Positions 1 through 8,204 of a stretch of 10,000 nt of DNA are shown piece by piece. The notes under the pieces are model-generated. The model was not told the DNA's origin and searched no databases. It saw nothing but the letters and a program-made list of their open reading frames with translations. The translations under genes and the position numbers were made by a program. Within the stretch, counting starts at the first letter, position 1, and each line of letters opens with the position of its first letter. Origin of the DNA: Trachelipus rathkii (lineage: Eukaryota > Arthropoda > Malacostraca > Isopoda > Trachelipodidae); contig JABUQX010141972.1 in the NCBI GenBank assembly GCA_015478945.1, forward strand, positions 1 through 10,000, written 5' to 3'.

Positions 1-1660
1 AAATGATGTTTGGTAATTGGGAATTTATATAGGTAAAAAAGTTGTGAATCTTATTTTTATCCGTAAACAGCAAGAATGTGTCATCCATAAAACGTTTGTA
101 AAAAGATGGTTTAAAGGAGGGGGGACAATTGTTTAGCCAAAGTTGTTCATAGTGCATAAGATAAGCATTAGCTAGGATGGCACTCAAAGGAGATCCCATC
201 GCCAAAGAATTAGTTTGTTCATACAGGGAGTGATCAAAGAAAAAATAGGTATCTTGAGTGGCTAGTCTTAAAAGAGTTCCAAACTCTTTTTTGTCAAAAC
301 CGTGAAAATGGGTAACAGAATCGAAAATATTGTTTAGCAAAATATTCACGGCATCAGCTACAGGAATGTTGGTGTAAAGAGATTCTACATCAAAGCTAGT
401 CATAAAAAATGAGTGTAAATTTAAATTGGAGAGCCAGTCTTTGAATTGGTATGAATTTTTTATTGTATATTCATTGATTGTGAACGGGGATAGAAACGGG
501 ACCAAAAATTTAGCTAACTTATAGTTGTGTGTGTTGTAGGCTGTCAGGATTGGTCTAATTGGGACGTTATCTTTGTGAACTTTAGGTAGACCATATAAAA
601 CTCCAGGGGAAGAGCCGTGCGCATAGATGTCATTAAATGTGGTTTTACTTATCTTTTCACTTTTTAGTAGCTTTCTTAAAAATCGATTAATTTTATCTTC
701 TAAATTGAGTGATAAATTTATAGGAGATTTATTTGTAACCTTATGAAATTTAGTAGTATCGGAAAGAATGATATTTATTTTATCAAAGTAATCTGTTTTA
801 TTCAGAAGAACAACGCCTCTACCCTTATCAGGCTTACATATAATAATGGAATCGTCCTGTCTAATAGCTTTTAGAGTAGTAAAATCGGACTTTGTAATCA
901 AAAAAGAAAAAACTTTAGCAGGGTTAAATCTGTAAAAATGTTTATGGGCAATCTGTTTTATTTTAAGCGTAACTGTTTTAAAATCTGATTTACGAGGTTC
1001 AAACTTCTTCAGTGAAAGTAACAAATTTTCAAAAGCCCCAAAATATTTTACGAAACTTATATTATAACAAGGTAAACTAAAATTTAAACCTAGACCCAAC
1101 AATCTTTTCTCATTAATTGATAAAATCCTTGATGAAAAATTAAAAATAAATCTATCTGAATTTAGCAAAGAATCATCATAATGTAAATCCAATGCATTTA
1201 GCTTTGCTGTATGGTTTTGTTTACAAAGTTTCACTCGTCGTGCTACGAGTACTGATAATTTATTACTAACAAATACAAAGTCAATAAATGATAACTTATT
1301 ACGCAGAGTATCAAGGCAGGTTCGATATTGTGAAGCTATACGCTTGTGCTCTTTAAATTTATAGGTTATCTCTTTGTTTAATAATTTAAATTGGAATCCT
1401 CGATACACATTGCTATTATAAAGTCTCTTAGTAAAAAGCTTGAATCTAATAAACTTGGGAATAACGTTATAAGCCTTACATGTTCTTAAAAATTCAAGAT
1501 CCAGCCTCCGCTTTTCGCGTTTGAAATGAAGATCCTCCAAGTGTCTAATAGAACCTATGGTGTCTTGGCCATATCGTTGTCGTATAAAGCTGATCCAACT
1601 TCTATAATCCGGGTATCGTAATTTAAGGATGAAAAGTAGCACCAAGGCTCTAGACAACAT
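1..1660 (-). CDS. Penelope-like element reverse transcriptase, intact frame, C-terminus beyond the window
   Basis: This frame encodes the N-terminal region and reverse transcriptase of a Penelope-like retroelement, which copies element RNA at nicked DNA. I read 553 codons from an ATG at 1660 to the left edge with no stop or frameshift. RT landmarks are KPDKGRGVVLLNK from about residue 276, YGLPKVHK at 356-363, TSFDVESLYTNIP with the first catalytic Asp at about 424, AMGSPLS around 488, and YKRFMDDTF with the catalytic Asp pair at 526-527. The roughly 270 residues before the RT are basic and typical of the long PLE N-terminal extension. The start is the first ATG after an in-frame TAA that lies inside the upstream hammerhead-like motif. 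The RT thumb and GIY-YIG nuclease should lie just left of the window. The decayed plus-strand copy supplies that missing part in this family. RT assignment is secure; whether the whole protein is intact is unknown. Confidence 0.93.
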   Translation of the reverse strand, partial: MLSRALVLLFILKLRYPDYRSWISFIRQRYGQDTIGSIRHLEDLHFKREKRRLDLEFLRTCKAYNVIPKFIRFKLFTKRLYNSNVYRGFQFKLLNKEITYKFKEHKRIASQYRTCLDTLRNKLSFIDFVFVSNKLSVLVARRVKLCKQNHTAKLNALDLHYDDSLLNSDRFIFNFSSRILSINEKRLLGLGLNFSLPCYNISFVKYFGAFENLLLSLKKFEPRKSDFKTVTLKIKQIAHKHFYRFNPAKVFSFLITKSDFTTLKAIRQDDSIIICKPDKGRGVVLLNKTDYFDKINIILSDTTKFHKVTNKSPINLSLNLEDKINRFLRKLLKSEKISKTTFNDIYAHGSSPGVLYGLPKVHKDNVPIRPILTAYNTHNYKLAKFLVPFLSPFTINEYTIKNSYQFKDWLSNLNLHSFFMTSFDVESLYTNIPVADAVNILLNNIFDSVTHFHGFDKKEFGTLLRLATQDTYFFFDHSLYEQTNSLAMGSPLSAILANAYLMHYEQLWLNNCPPSFKPSFYKRFMDDTFLLFTDKNKIHNFFTYINSQLPNII

Positions 1661-1921
1661 CGGAAAATCTTTATTGAAATAGGTTAAAACAACGTTTCGG
1701 AAAGCTTATCAGTTTCCATCATCAGGCTGGGAATAACAAGAAAAAATATATATATTTTTGAACTAGTGGACTACAATATGAAAAGTTATACATAAATTAA
1801 ATGTTTGGAATAAACAAAAAAAAATTTTTTTTTAAGTAAAATAAAATGTCTACAGTTATCATTTATCCTATTTAAACAATCATTGATTTCTTTATTAACA
1901 AGCGGAGCCGGAAACTCAAAT
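1619..1921 (-). repeat. PLE pLTR-like terminal repeat, minus-strand copy
   Basis: This 303 bp segment is the reverse complement of 4121-4428. By eye the two are identical apart from one homopolymer junction, which reads A9T9 here and A10T13 in the other copy. Read on the minus strand it starts ATTTGAGTTTCCGGCTCCGC, contains a hammerhead-like motif (about 1737-1683) and AATAAA sequences, and runs into the first 14 codons of the RT frame, whose ATG is at 1660. Penelope-like elements typically carry such pseudo-LTRs that overlap the ORF start, in direct or inverted arrangement. Its outer edge (1921) is fused directly to the truncated plus-strand PLE copy. The boundary is defined only by where the two copies stop matching. 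Confidence 0.85.
1683..1737 (-). ncRNA. hammerhead-ribozyme-like motif in the minus-strand pLTR
   Basis: On the minus strand CTGATGA (1725-1719) is followed by a five-pair stem GGAAA/TTTCC with a nine-base loop, then GAAAC (1698-1694). These are the core boxes of a hammerhead ribozyme, and hammerheads are known in Penelope-like element terminal repeats. There are departures from consensus. One unpaired U sits between CTGATGA and stem II, stem III could be only two pairs, and stem I is not convincing. It may be inactive alone, or may need a tandem partner as short-stem-III hammerheads do. Confidence 0.5.
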
Positions 1922-3078
1922 TTTTAAGAACATGTAAGGCTTATAACGTTATTCCCAAGTTTATTAGATTCCAGAAGCTTTTTACTAAGGAGCTTTTTAT
2001 AACAGCCTAGAAAAATTTATTATTAAACAAAGAGGTAACTTCCTAAATTAAAGAACACAAGCATCACTGTGCATTGAACATGCAGCGACCCTGCAAATAA
2101 GTATCGTTGACCCAGTAATAAATTATCGACCTTGTAACGACAATGAAGCAAAACCCAGCAAGCTAAATACATGCTGTTTTAAATTCAGATAATTTATTTT
2201 TGGTATAAATGAATTTTGTAGTGTGAGAAAGGTGATGAGACACCTTGACCCTTGGCCTGGGATAAACCAAAATGTTTTGAGACTGAAATTTGTTACTTCA
2301 CTGGTGAGGCTATAAACCAAATCACTAAAACTGTGCAAATATGAATTCCCCCAGACTACCCTGTAAAGTTTTACAAAGTCTAAAATAGTAGGACATTCAT
2401 ATTATAATGTGAAGCTGGTGAATAAGCGCAGACGGCAAGCCAAACTTAATCTCGACTACCGTAAGATTTTAAATAAATCTCTACTAAGGTATCGCTCAGG
2501 CAGAAGACAAGAGCCAATCATTTTTAAGAAAGCACTAAAAGCGAAGTAAAACATTGGCATCATGCGCGCGGCCTTTTTGGGATTTTGGTCTGCAAAGTTC
2601 ACAAAGTGCTTTACGTCCCCATTCAGGCCAGTCTGACACGGCCTGCACGGCTTATAAGGTTGCTAAATTACGATCCGCTGTCAATGGTGCTTTGCAATAA
2701 AAATTCATGCCTTGCTGTACCGAGGCTGGCCCACTCATTTTATGACAGCGATGTGAAGTCTACGCCCAGCTGCAGCAGCGACTGCGTGTTGCTTAAACCT
2801 TATTTTCACAACCGGCACTGCGGTTTGACAATTTGGACAACCGCTCAGTTTGCCTATTTTCTTTGATCGCCTGCGTAATTTAAACCATTAATAACCCATG
2901 CACTATGTGTGTCCCCCTCGCACAAACTCATCTAAACTACGTTTGCATGGTAACATTCTTGCTATTTTACGGATAAGAAATGAGATTCACAACTTTTTAC
3001 CTATATAAATTCCAATTATGACATCATTTTACCCGTGAAGATTAGTGACCTTACCTCCCTTTTTGGACTTGCTTATTT
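1918..3078 (+). pseudogene. decayed, 5'-truncated PLE reverse transcriptase (second copy)
   Basis: This region is collinear with the minus-strand PLE frame but lies on the opposite strand. It begins at about codon 50 with a stretch of about 50 bases (to 1971) identical to the reverse complement of the 1450-1500 region. After that it accumulates substitutions, indels and stops. Recognisable islands are AAATTCAGAT near 2183, the AAATTTGTTACTT block near 2285, TTTTTAAGAAAGC near 2520, and an in-frame stretch at 2588-2640 still reading KVHK...VPI like the RT YGLPKVHKDNVPI. TTCTTGCT...TACGGATAAG near 2957 lies just after the position of the lost FMDD box. From about 2955 to 3030 identity to window bases 1-69 is high again. 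Near 3076-3078 one extra T breaks the otherwise typical FLDLLIIKK stretch. This copy cannot make a working RT. Confidence 0.85.
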
Positions 3079-3138
3079 ATTAAGAAAACAACAACAGATT
3101 TTACCACGTCCATATTTAGAAAGAAAACTTTCACTGGC

Positions 3139-3873
3139 TTGGGTCTAAACTTCTTCAGCCACATTCCGCTATCATATAAATGCAATAGTATTAAAACTTT
3201 ACTGTTCAGAGCTTTTCATTTAACATCCACTTACACACTTATGCACAATGAATTTCGTTTTTTATTGAACTTTTTTGAATCTAATTTTTTTCCACATTCT
3301 CTAGTTTATAAATACATTAATAAGTTTCTGGATTCTAGGTTTAACCCTCCCTCTCTTACAGCCTCTGTTCCTAAATTAAAACTATATCTTTCTTTGCCTT
3401 TCTATGAGCACATTCACATTAAACTTTCTAAAGACCTTTCTCATTTTCTTTTTAATACTTTCCCTCAACTTGATACCAAATTAATTTTCAATTCTTCACA
3501 TAAAATAGCATCTTTCTGTAACCACAAGGAAAAGACCCCTGCTGCTCTCCAAGCCTCTGTCATTTATAAATTTAGCTGTGGTGGCTGCGATGCCTCCTAT
3601 GTTGGTAGCACTCAGCGCCAACTCGCTGTCAGAGTGGATGAGCATCGAGGTATTTCCACACGTACAAATTTATTACTCAATAGCCCTTCTCATTCATCCA
3701 TACGTGATCATGCACACACACTCGATCATCCTTTTAATTTCACTAATTTTTCTATATTGTCTCAAACGACGACTTCAATAACCAACTTACACATTCTAGA
3801 ATCTCTCCACATCGCAGAAATTAAACCCTCTTTAAACTGTGATGGCGGACCCGTTAAGTTGTTACTACTCTGA
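3139..3873 (+). CDS. PLE C-terminal fragment: RT thumb and GIY-YIG endonuclease
   Basis: This 244-codon frame is the C-terminal third of the plus-strand PLE copy. GIY-YIG domains nick DNA, and in Penelope-like elements they provide the target-site nuclease. Residues 1-60 (GLNFFSHIPLSYKCNSIKT...) match the PLE stretch after the RT palm and thumb. The nuclease runs from about 141: VIYKF (141-145), the CGGC knuckle, SYVGSTQRQ (153-161) with its YVG core, conserved Arg and EH at 165-169, then Glu at about 221 in LHILESLHI and Asn at about 233 in SLNCD. The homologous frame is open from 3049, so TTG at 3139 is not a biological start. The first internal ATG is at residue 35. The part upstream is broken, so this is the remnant of a longer protein, although its own frame is undamaged. 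It ends at TGA 3871-3873. Confidence 0.85.
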   Translation: MGLNFFSHIPLSYKCNSIKTLLFRAFHLTSTYTLMHNEFRFLLNFFESNFFPHSLVYKYINKFLDSRFNPPSLTASVPKLKLYLSLPFYEHIHIKLSKDLSHFLFNTFPQLDTKLIFNSSHKIASFCNHKEKTPAALQASVIYKFSCGGCDASYVGSTQRQLAVRVDEHRGISTRTNLLLNSPSHSSIRDHAHTLDHPFNFTNFSILSQTTTSITNLHILESLHIAEIKPSLNCDGGPVKLLLL

Positions 3874-3987
3874 CCAGTCTGTATTGATGAAGTTTTTGCC
3901 GATGACTTTGTTGTTTTAATCCTTGAGTGTTATATTTCTAGTAAGTTTCTTTATTTTGTTTTCAAGTGTTTTCATGTGTTTTTATTT

Positions 3988-4031
<44 letters not shown>

Positions 4032-4120
4032 GAGTTACCCATTTAGTGTAAATTTCATTTATTATTTAATTATCTATTTATTATTGTTATCGAATTTTTG
4101 TGCCTAAGCTTATTCTGAAG
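3874..4120 (+). mobile_element. PLE 3' untranslated segment with a small TTA/TA/T microsatellite
   Basis: This is AT-rich noncoding sequence between the GIY-YIG stop codon and the plus-strand pLTR. It contains a short (TTA)n run followed by (TA)n and a T-run (about 3987-4031). I see no coding potential. Its position between ORF end and terminal repeat makes it the element's 3' UTR. The equivalent part of the minus-strand copy lies outside the window, so homology cannot be checked. Confidence 0.6.
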
Positions 4121-4422
4121 ATTTGAGTTTCCGGCTCCGCTTGTTAATAAAGAAATCAATGATTGTTTAAATAGGATAAATGATAACTGTAGACATTTTA
4201 TTTTACTTAAAAAAAAAATTTTTTTTTTTTTGTTTATTCCAAACATTTAATTTATGTATAACTTTTCATATTGTAGTCCACTAGTTCAAAAATATATATA
4301 TTTTTTCTTGTTATTCCCAGCCTGATGATGGAAACTGATAAGCTTTCCGAAACGTTGTTTTAACCTATTTCAATAAAGATTTTCCGATGTTGTCTAGAGC
4401 CTTGGTGCTACTTTTCATCCTT

Positions 4423-4428
<6 letters not shown>
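4121..4428 (+). repeat. PLE pLTR-like terminal repeat, plus-strand copy
   Basis: This 308 bp copy of the terminal repeat follows the plus-strand PLE. It is identical to the reverse complement of 1619-1921 except for A10T13 in place of A9T9 around 4209-4231. It carries AATAAA at 4145 and 4372 and the hammerhead-like motif at 4310-4364. It also carries the ATG (4387) plus 14 codons (MLSRALVLLFILKL) of a new RT frame, which then runs straight into (TA)n. A terminal repeat containing an ORF start after an ORF end is what a tandem PLE array truncated at its second unit would leave. Confidence 0.88.
4310..4364 (+). ncRNA. hammerhead-ribozyme-like motif in the plus-strand pLTR
   Basis: CTGATGA lies at 4322-4328. 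Stem II is GGAAA (4330-4334) paired with TTTCC (4344-4348), and GAAAC follows at 4349-4353. A possible two-pair stem III and cleavage site would lie at 4352-4359. The only stem I pairing I find is weak, GTTA 4310-4313 with TAAC 4361-4364. The sequence is identical in the other pLTR. The boxes and the PLE context support a hammerhead relic; the extra U at 4329 and poor outer stems argue against strong activity. Confidence 0.5.
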
Positions 4429-4510
<82 letters not shown>

Positions 4511-4556
4511 CTATATAAATCTATATATCTATATATCTATATATTTTTATAGTGCT

Positions 4557-4646
<90 letters not shown>
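4427..4646. repeat. (TA)n microsatellite block abutting the PLE
   Basis: There are two long (TA)n tracts, about 4427-4506 (with one TTT interruption near 4461) and 4560-4645. A CTATATAT-type degenerate spacer separates them. The first starts directly at the truncated PLE sequence. No gene is present, and TYIY-type open frames here are simple-sequence artefacts. Confidence 0.95.
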
Positions 4647-4650
<4 letters not shown>

Positions 4651-4716
4651 TAGATGGTAAATATTTGCATTATAGTAATTTAAGTATGTAAACAAACAAA
4701 GAACATATAATAAAGA

Positions 4717-4831
4717 GGTATAGAACCACCGCATGTTGAGAATGAGGACAATATACCCAGCTTTACCACTGAGCCATCCCCCAACCCGAGAAAGTTGGAT
4801 TCAGGAACGGTTTAAAGCAGACCGGGCTCTC
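4717..4831 (-). repeat. tRNA-like, probable tRNA-derived SINE relic
   Basis: Read on the minus strand from 4782, the sequence starts GGGGGATGGCTCAGTGG TAAAGC. This closely matches a tRNA 5' half with a Pol III box A. The sequence GGTTCTATACC (4727-4717) lies about 56 bases further on and resembles box B with one mismatch. The spacing is near that of a tRNA gene, but I cannot fold a full cloverleaf because the anticodon arm and the 3' acceptor strand do not pair. It is better read as a tRNA-derived SINE head or decayed tRNA-like repeat than a working tRNA. The non-repetitive block extends to about 4831 before AAT repeats resume. Confidence 0.45.
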
Positions 4832-4842
4832 CGTCAGTACGA

Positions 4843-4988
4843 CATAATAATAATAATATATATATAACCTTAATATGTAACAATAAATAATATAGTCGGA
4901 TATTCATTTAAATTATTTAATATATGTATATGTATGTATATATATGTATATATATATGTAATATATAAATATATATATAATAATAATA

Positions 4989-5028
<40 letters not shown>

Positions 5029-5467
5029 TATATATAATATAATATGTATATATATATATGTATATATACTCAACTCTACATATAATAATAATAATATAAT
5101 AATAATACATATAATATATAATAATATATCGTAACTCTTCCTAATCTTTATAATATAATAATATATGTATATAACTATAATTAATAATAATATATAATAA
5201 TAACAACAATATATAGCAGCCGTGCAGCTCTGCTAGTATAATATAATAACCATATATATATGTATGTAATATATATGTAACCAATAACCTTAATAGCATA
5301 ATAATAATAATAATAATAATATATATAATAACAATAATAATAATAATAATATATATATATATATCTTCTTTCTTTATGTATATTAGGTGTAATGTGTTTA
5401 GCATATATGTATAATAACCAATAATAATAATATATACATAATAATATGTATATATATAATAATATAT

Positions 5468-5531
<64 letters not shown>

Positions 5532-5666
5532 TATATATATATATTAAGAGTATACGTATTATTTTTATGTATATATTTTTATATTTTTTTATTTATATCT
5601 ATCTATCTATATATATATATATATATAAATATAATTCTTCATATATATATATATATATATATATAT
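4843..5666. repeat. mixed (AAT)n and (TA)n simple-sequence region
   Basis: This stretch is nearly all A and T. It contains (AAT/TAA)n runs (for example about 4976-5032 and 5300-5350), (TA)n runs (for example about 5470-5529 and 5641-5666) and CTAT units near 5598-5608. A few short non-repetitive islands occur, such as 5205-5235 with CAGCCGTGCAGCTCTGC. No coding or RNA feature is supported. The apparent open frames encode only Y/I repeats. Confidence 0.93.
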
Positions 5667-5772
5667 TAGTGATGGGACGATTATGAAATTTTGCCGATGA
5701 CGATGACGATGACGATTAGAGCAAATTTTGCCGATGACGATGCCGATGACGATGACGATGACCGATTAATTG
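5667..5772 (+). repeat. GCCGATGACGATGAC-rich dispersed repeat, copy 1
   Basis: The block starts TAGTGATGGGACGATTATG, right after a (TA)n tract. It then has two clusters of GCCGATGACGATGAC-type hexamers, each introduced by AAATTTTGCC, and ends CCGATTAATTG followed by an A-run. The same components occur inverted at 9558-9677. GC content is far above the flanks. The layout (a TAGTGATGGGA-like terminus with subterminal short repeats) resembles the end of a hAT-type DNA transposon or a MITE, but I cannot name a family. Confidence 0.6.
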
Positions 5773-5792
5773 AAAAAAAAATTTTTAAAAAT

Positions 5793-6131
<339 letters not shown>

Positions 6132-6178
6132 GTTAATCAATGAAAATGAAAAGTATTTATTAATGGAAATGAGGAAAC

Positions 6179-6355
6179 ATGTTTGTGGTCCGTAACGATT
6201 TCTTAGGTCAAGTGGCTGTTCCTCATACATGTATAAAATATTTAGACCAGGGACTTAAATGTAAGGTTTCCAAGTTTGCAGATGATAGAAAATTGGCTAC
6301 CTTAATAAGGAATAATAAGGAGGGAGCTGTAATCGTTGATGGGATGAGCAGGTTC
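6179..6355 (+). pseudogene. CR1-like LINE reverse transcriptase fragment
   Basis: Codons from 6179 read through YLDQGLKCKVSKFADDRKL, with FADD at residues 33-36 (about 6275-6286), then ATLIRNNKEGA. This is the palm segment of a CR1-type LINE RT, where INDLD..GLKCKVSKFADDTKL is the usual form. In this copy T after FADD is R, and the IND before LDQG is replaced (IKY). The GVPQGSVLGP-type box that should precede it is unrecognisable, although DFLGQVAVP may be a remnant. Only about 60 codons of the roughly 900-codon protein remain, so it cannot be active. It lies about 70 bases before a different LINE. Clade assignment is from motif style only. Confidence 0.65.
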
Positions 6356-6426
6356 ATTCCTTCTTCAGCTAAATTTTTCTTTCCTCATTCATTCCTTCTA
6401 AAAACTAAATCTTCTTTCCTCATAAT

Positions 6427-8199
6427 CCATGGTTCGATCGTGCTTATTCTCAGGCCATTCAGGCTAGAACAGTGCGTATCGGGAGTGAAAAATTTCTCGT
6501 TCTCCTATCACTCGCTAACAATTTTCATTCAGCTAGAAATAGGTGCAGGGATGCTCTTCGACGAGCAAAGATGGCTTTCATCAAAGGAAAGTGCGCTAAC
6601 CTCCTTGGTTCTCCTACTGACAAATCTTTCATCTCCAGCAACTTCTGTAAATCTGCCTTTCCTCCTCTTATTTGATCTGATCATTGTGTTGCTTATTCTC
6701 CAACTGAAAAGGCTAATCTATCCCCGCCCCTCGTCCAACTATATTCTCTATGTCTCAATACGCACTTTCCCTCCCTCAGTGTTGGAAGCTCTCACATGAC
6801 CATTCCGAAAAAAGGAAGAGGAAGCAGCTCTGATCCTTCCAACTATCGCCCTGCAGCTCTCACTTGTATTATATCTAAGATCTTTGAAACCCTTCTCCAA
6901 CTCACTTCTTAGATCATCTGGAAACTCACTCCGATCCCCAGTACGGCTCTCGTTGCACGAGGTCTACTGGCGATATACATTCTATCTAACCGATTTATGG
7001 TTTCCCGCTCTTATCATTAGGAACTACGGGAGACTTGGGTGGTGGCGCTTGACATATGCAACATTTGACCGAGTAGCCATACAGGTCACTGTCTCAAGCT
7101 CCCCTTTGGGTTTCCTCAACTTCTCTTTGCTTACTTATATCACTCTTTCAAATCGCTCAATATCGGCTGTTGTTGATGGGGCGACTATTCTTTTCTGTCA
7201 ATAGTGATGTTCCTTCAAAGGGGTTCTGTCTTATCTCCTACTTTATTCCTACTTTTCTTAATTAATGATCTTCTCACCTGCACCTCTAACTCCATCCACT
7301 CATATTCCGATGACTCGACTCTTCATTCTTTTAGCTCATATCAATTCTACTCCATTTTACTTCTGGAGTGCCTCTAGTCTTAATCACTTTCCGATTTTAT
7401 CCTCATGATGGATAGAAATAACCTTGTGAAATTCAATTCTTTAAAACCCAACTTTTACAAATCACCTTCTCCCCAGAATACCTTCTAACTTTCCTGCCTC
7501 TTTCGACAGGGATTCTGCAAATGGAAATTACTCTCCCTGTTATTGGCCATAAACATAATTGGCGCTAGCATGAACAAAAAAATGTCTTGAAAACCACACA
7601 TCACAACGGTTGCTAGGGCGGCCTCAAGAACTGGAAGTCTGTTTAGTGGAGCTAGTCTTTCCTCCTTTTCTCAGTTACTCCGCTATACAAAGGTCTCATC
7701 CGCCCATGTATGGAGTACTGCTCTCATATCTGGGGGGGGGGCTCTGGCTTCACCGGATTTTGGAGAGGGTCGAGTCAGCGGTAAAAGGCTTATAAACTGT
7801 TCTGTACTTTCCAGTTCACTTGACCCCCTATTACGAGGCGATGTTGGTGCTTTTATCTCTTTTCTAGGTGCTGCAACGGCATGTGCTCAAGAGAACTTAC
7901 CATTCGTATGCCACCGACACTTTTATGAAGCCCTCATAGTACAAGGGGCGCTGTATCTGCGTAGACATTGGTAACTCCAGGCTAGTTTGCTGTGGTGCTT
8001 CCTTCTTTCCCACCACCTCTGTTTTGTGGAATTCTCTTCCATCTTCTGTATTTCCTACTGAATTTAATCTCCTCACTTTAAAGCCTGCGTCTGTGCTCAT
8101 ATGCGCAATTTGCGCTAGAGGGTGAACTTTTGAGAGTACTACACCCCCTCCTTGAATTGGGCTCTGCCGTGATTGGTGGTGAAAACTGTAAAAAAAAAA
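6427..8199 (+). pseudogene. decayed LINE (Jockey/CR1-like group) from EN-RT linker to 3' tail
   Basis: This is one collinear LINE ORF2 relic broken by stops, frameshifts and deletions. In order I see PWFDRAYSQAIQAR (6427), ARNRCRDALRRAK (about 6535-6573), PTDKSF (about 6616), SPTEKANL (about 6691-6714), IPKKG...SDPSNYRPAALT (6802-6865), SKIFETLL, LRNYG then TFDRV (about 7015-7080), NRSISAVVDGAT (about 7151-7186), GSVLSPTLFLLF (about 7222) and INDLLTCTSNSIHSYSDDSTLHSF. In that last block the catalytic YADD reads YSDD at 7303-7314. Then come VKFNS (about 7428), LYKGLIRPCMEYCSHIWGG (7683-7739) and the C-terminus LWNSLPSSVFPTEFNL, ending at TGA 8123-8125. A short 3' UTR ends in an A-run at 8190-8199. 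The segment between SPTEKANL and the LYSLCLNT block is deleted. It cannot be functional. Confidence 0.85.
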
Positions 8200-8204
8200 T
8201 CCTT

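Noticed and set aside
1..1660. Group II intron or telomerase RT as the identity of the minus-strand frame
   Set aside because: The KPDKGRG, YGLPKVHK and TSFDVESLYTNIP motifs, with a GIY-YIG C-terminus in the sister copy, fit Penelope-like elements specifically.
2123..2338. 71-codon minus-strand frame
   Set aside because: It lies antisense to the decayed plus-strand PLE copy and has no recognisable motif.
2585..2866. 93-codon plus-strand frame as an independent gene
   Set aside because: It is a stretch of the decayed PLE RT. KVHK and VPI align with the intact copy, and the ends of the frame are accidental.
7732..7741. G-run as a possible quadruplex or regulatory site
   Set aside because: It is a homopolymer slip in the GG codons after SHIW of the LINE, which explains the local frameshift.
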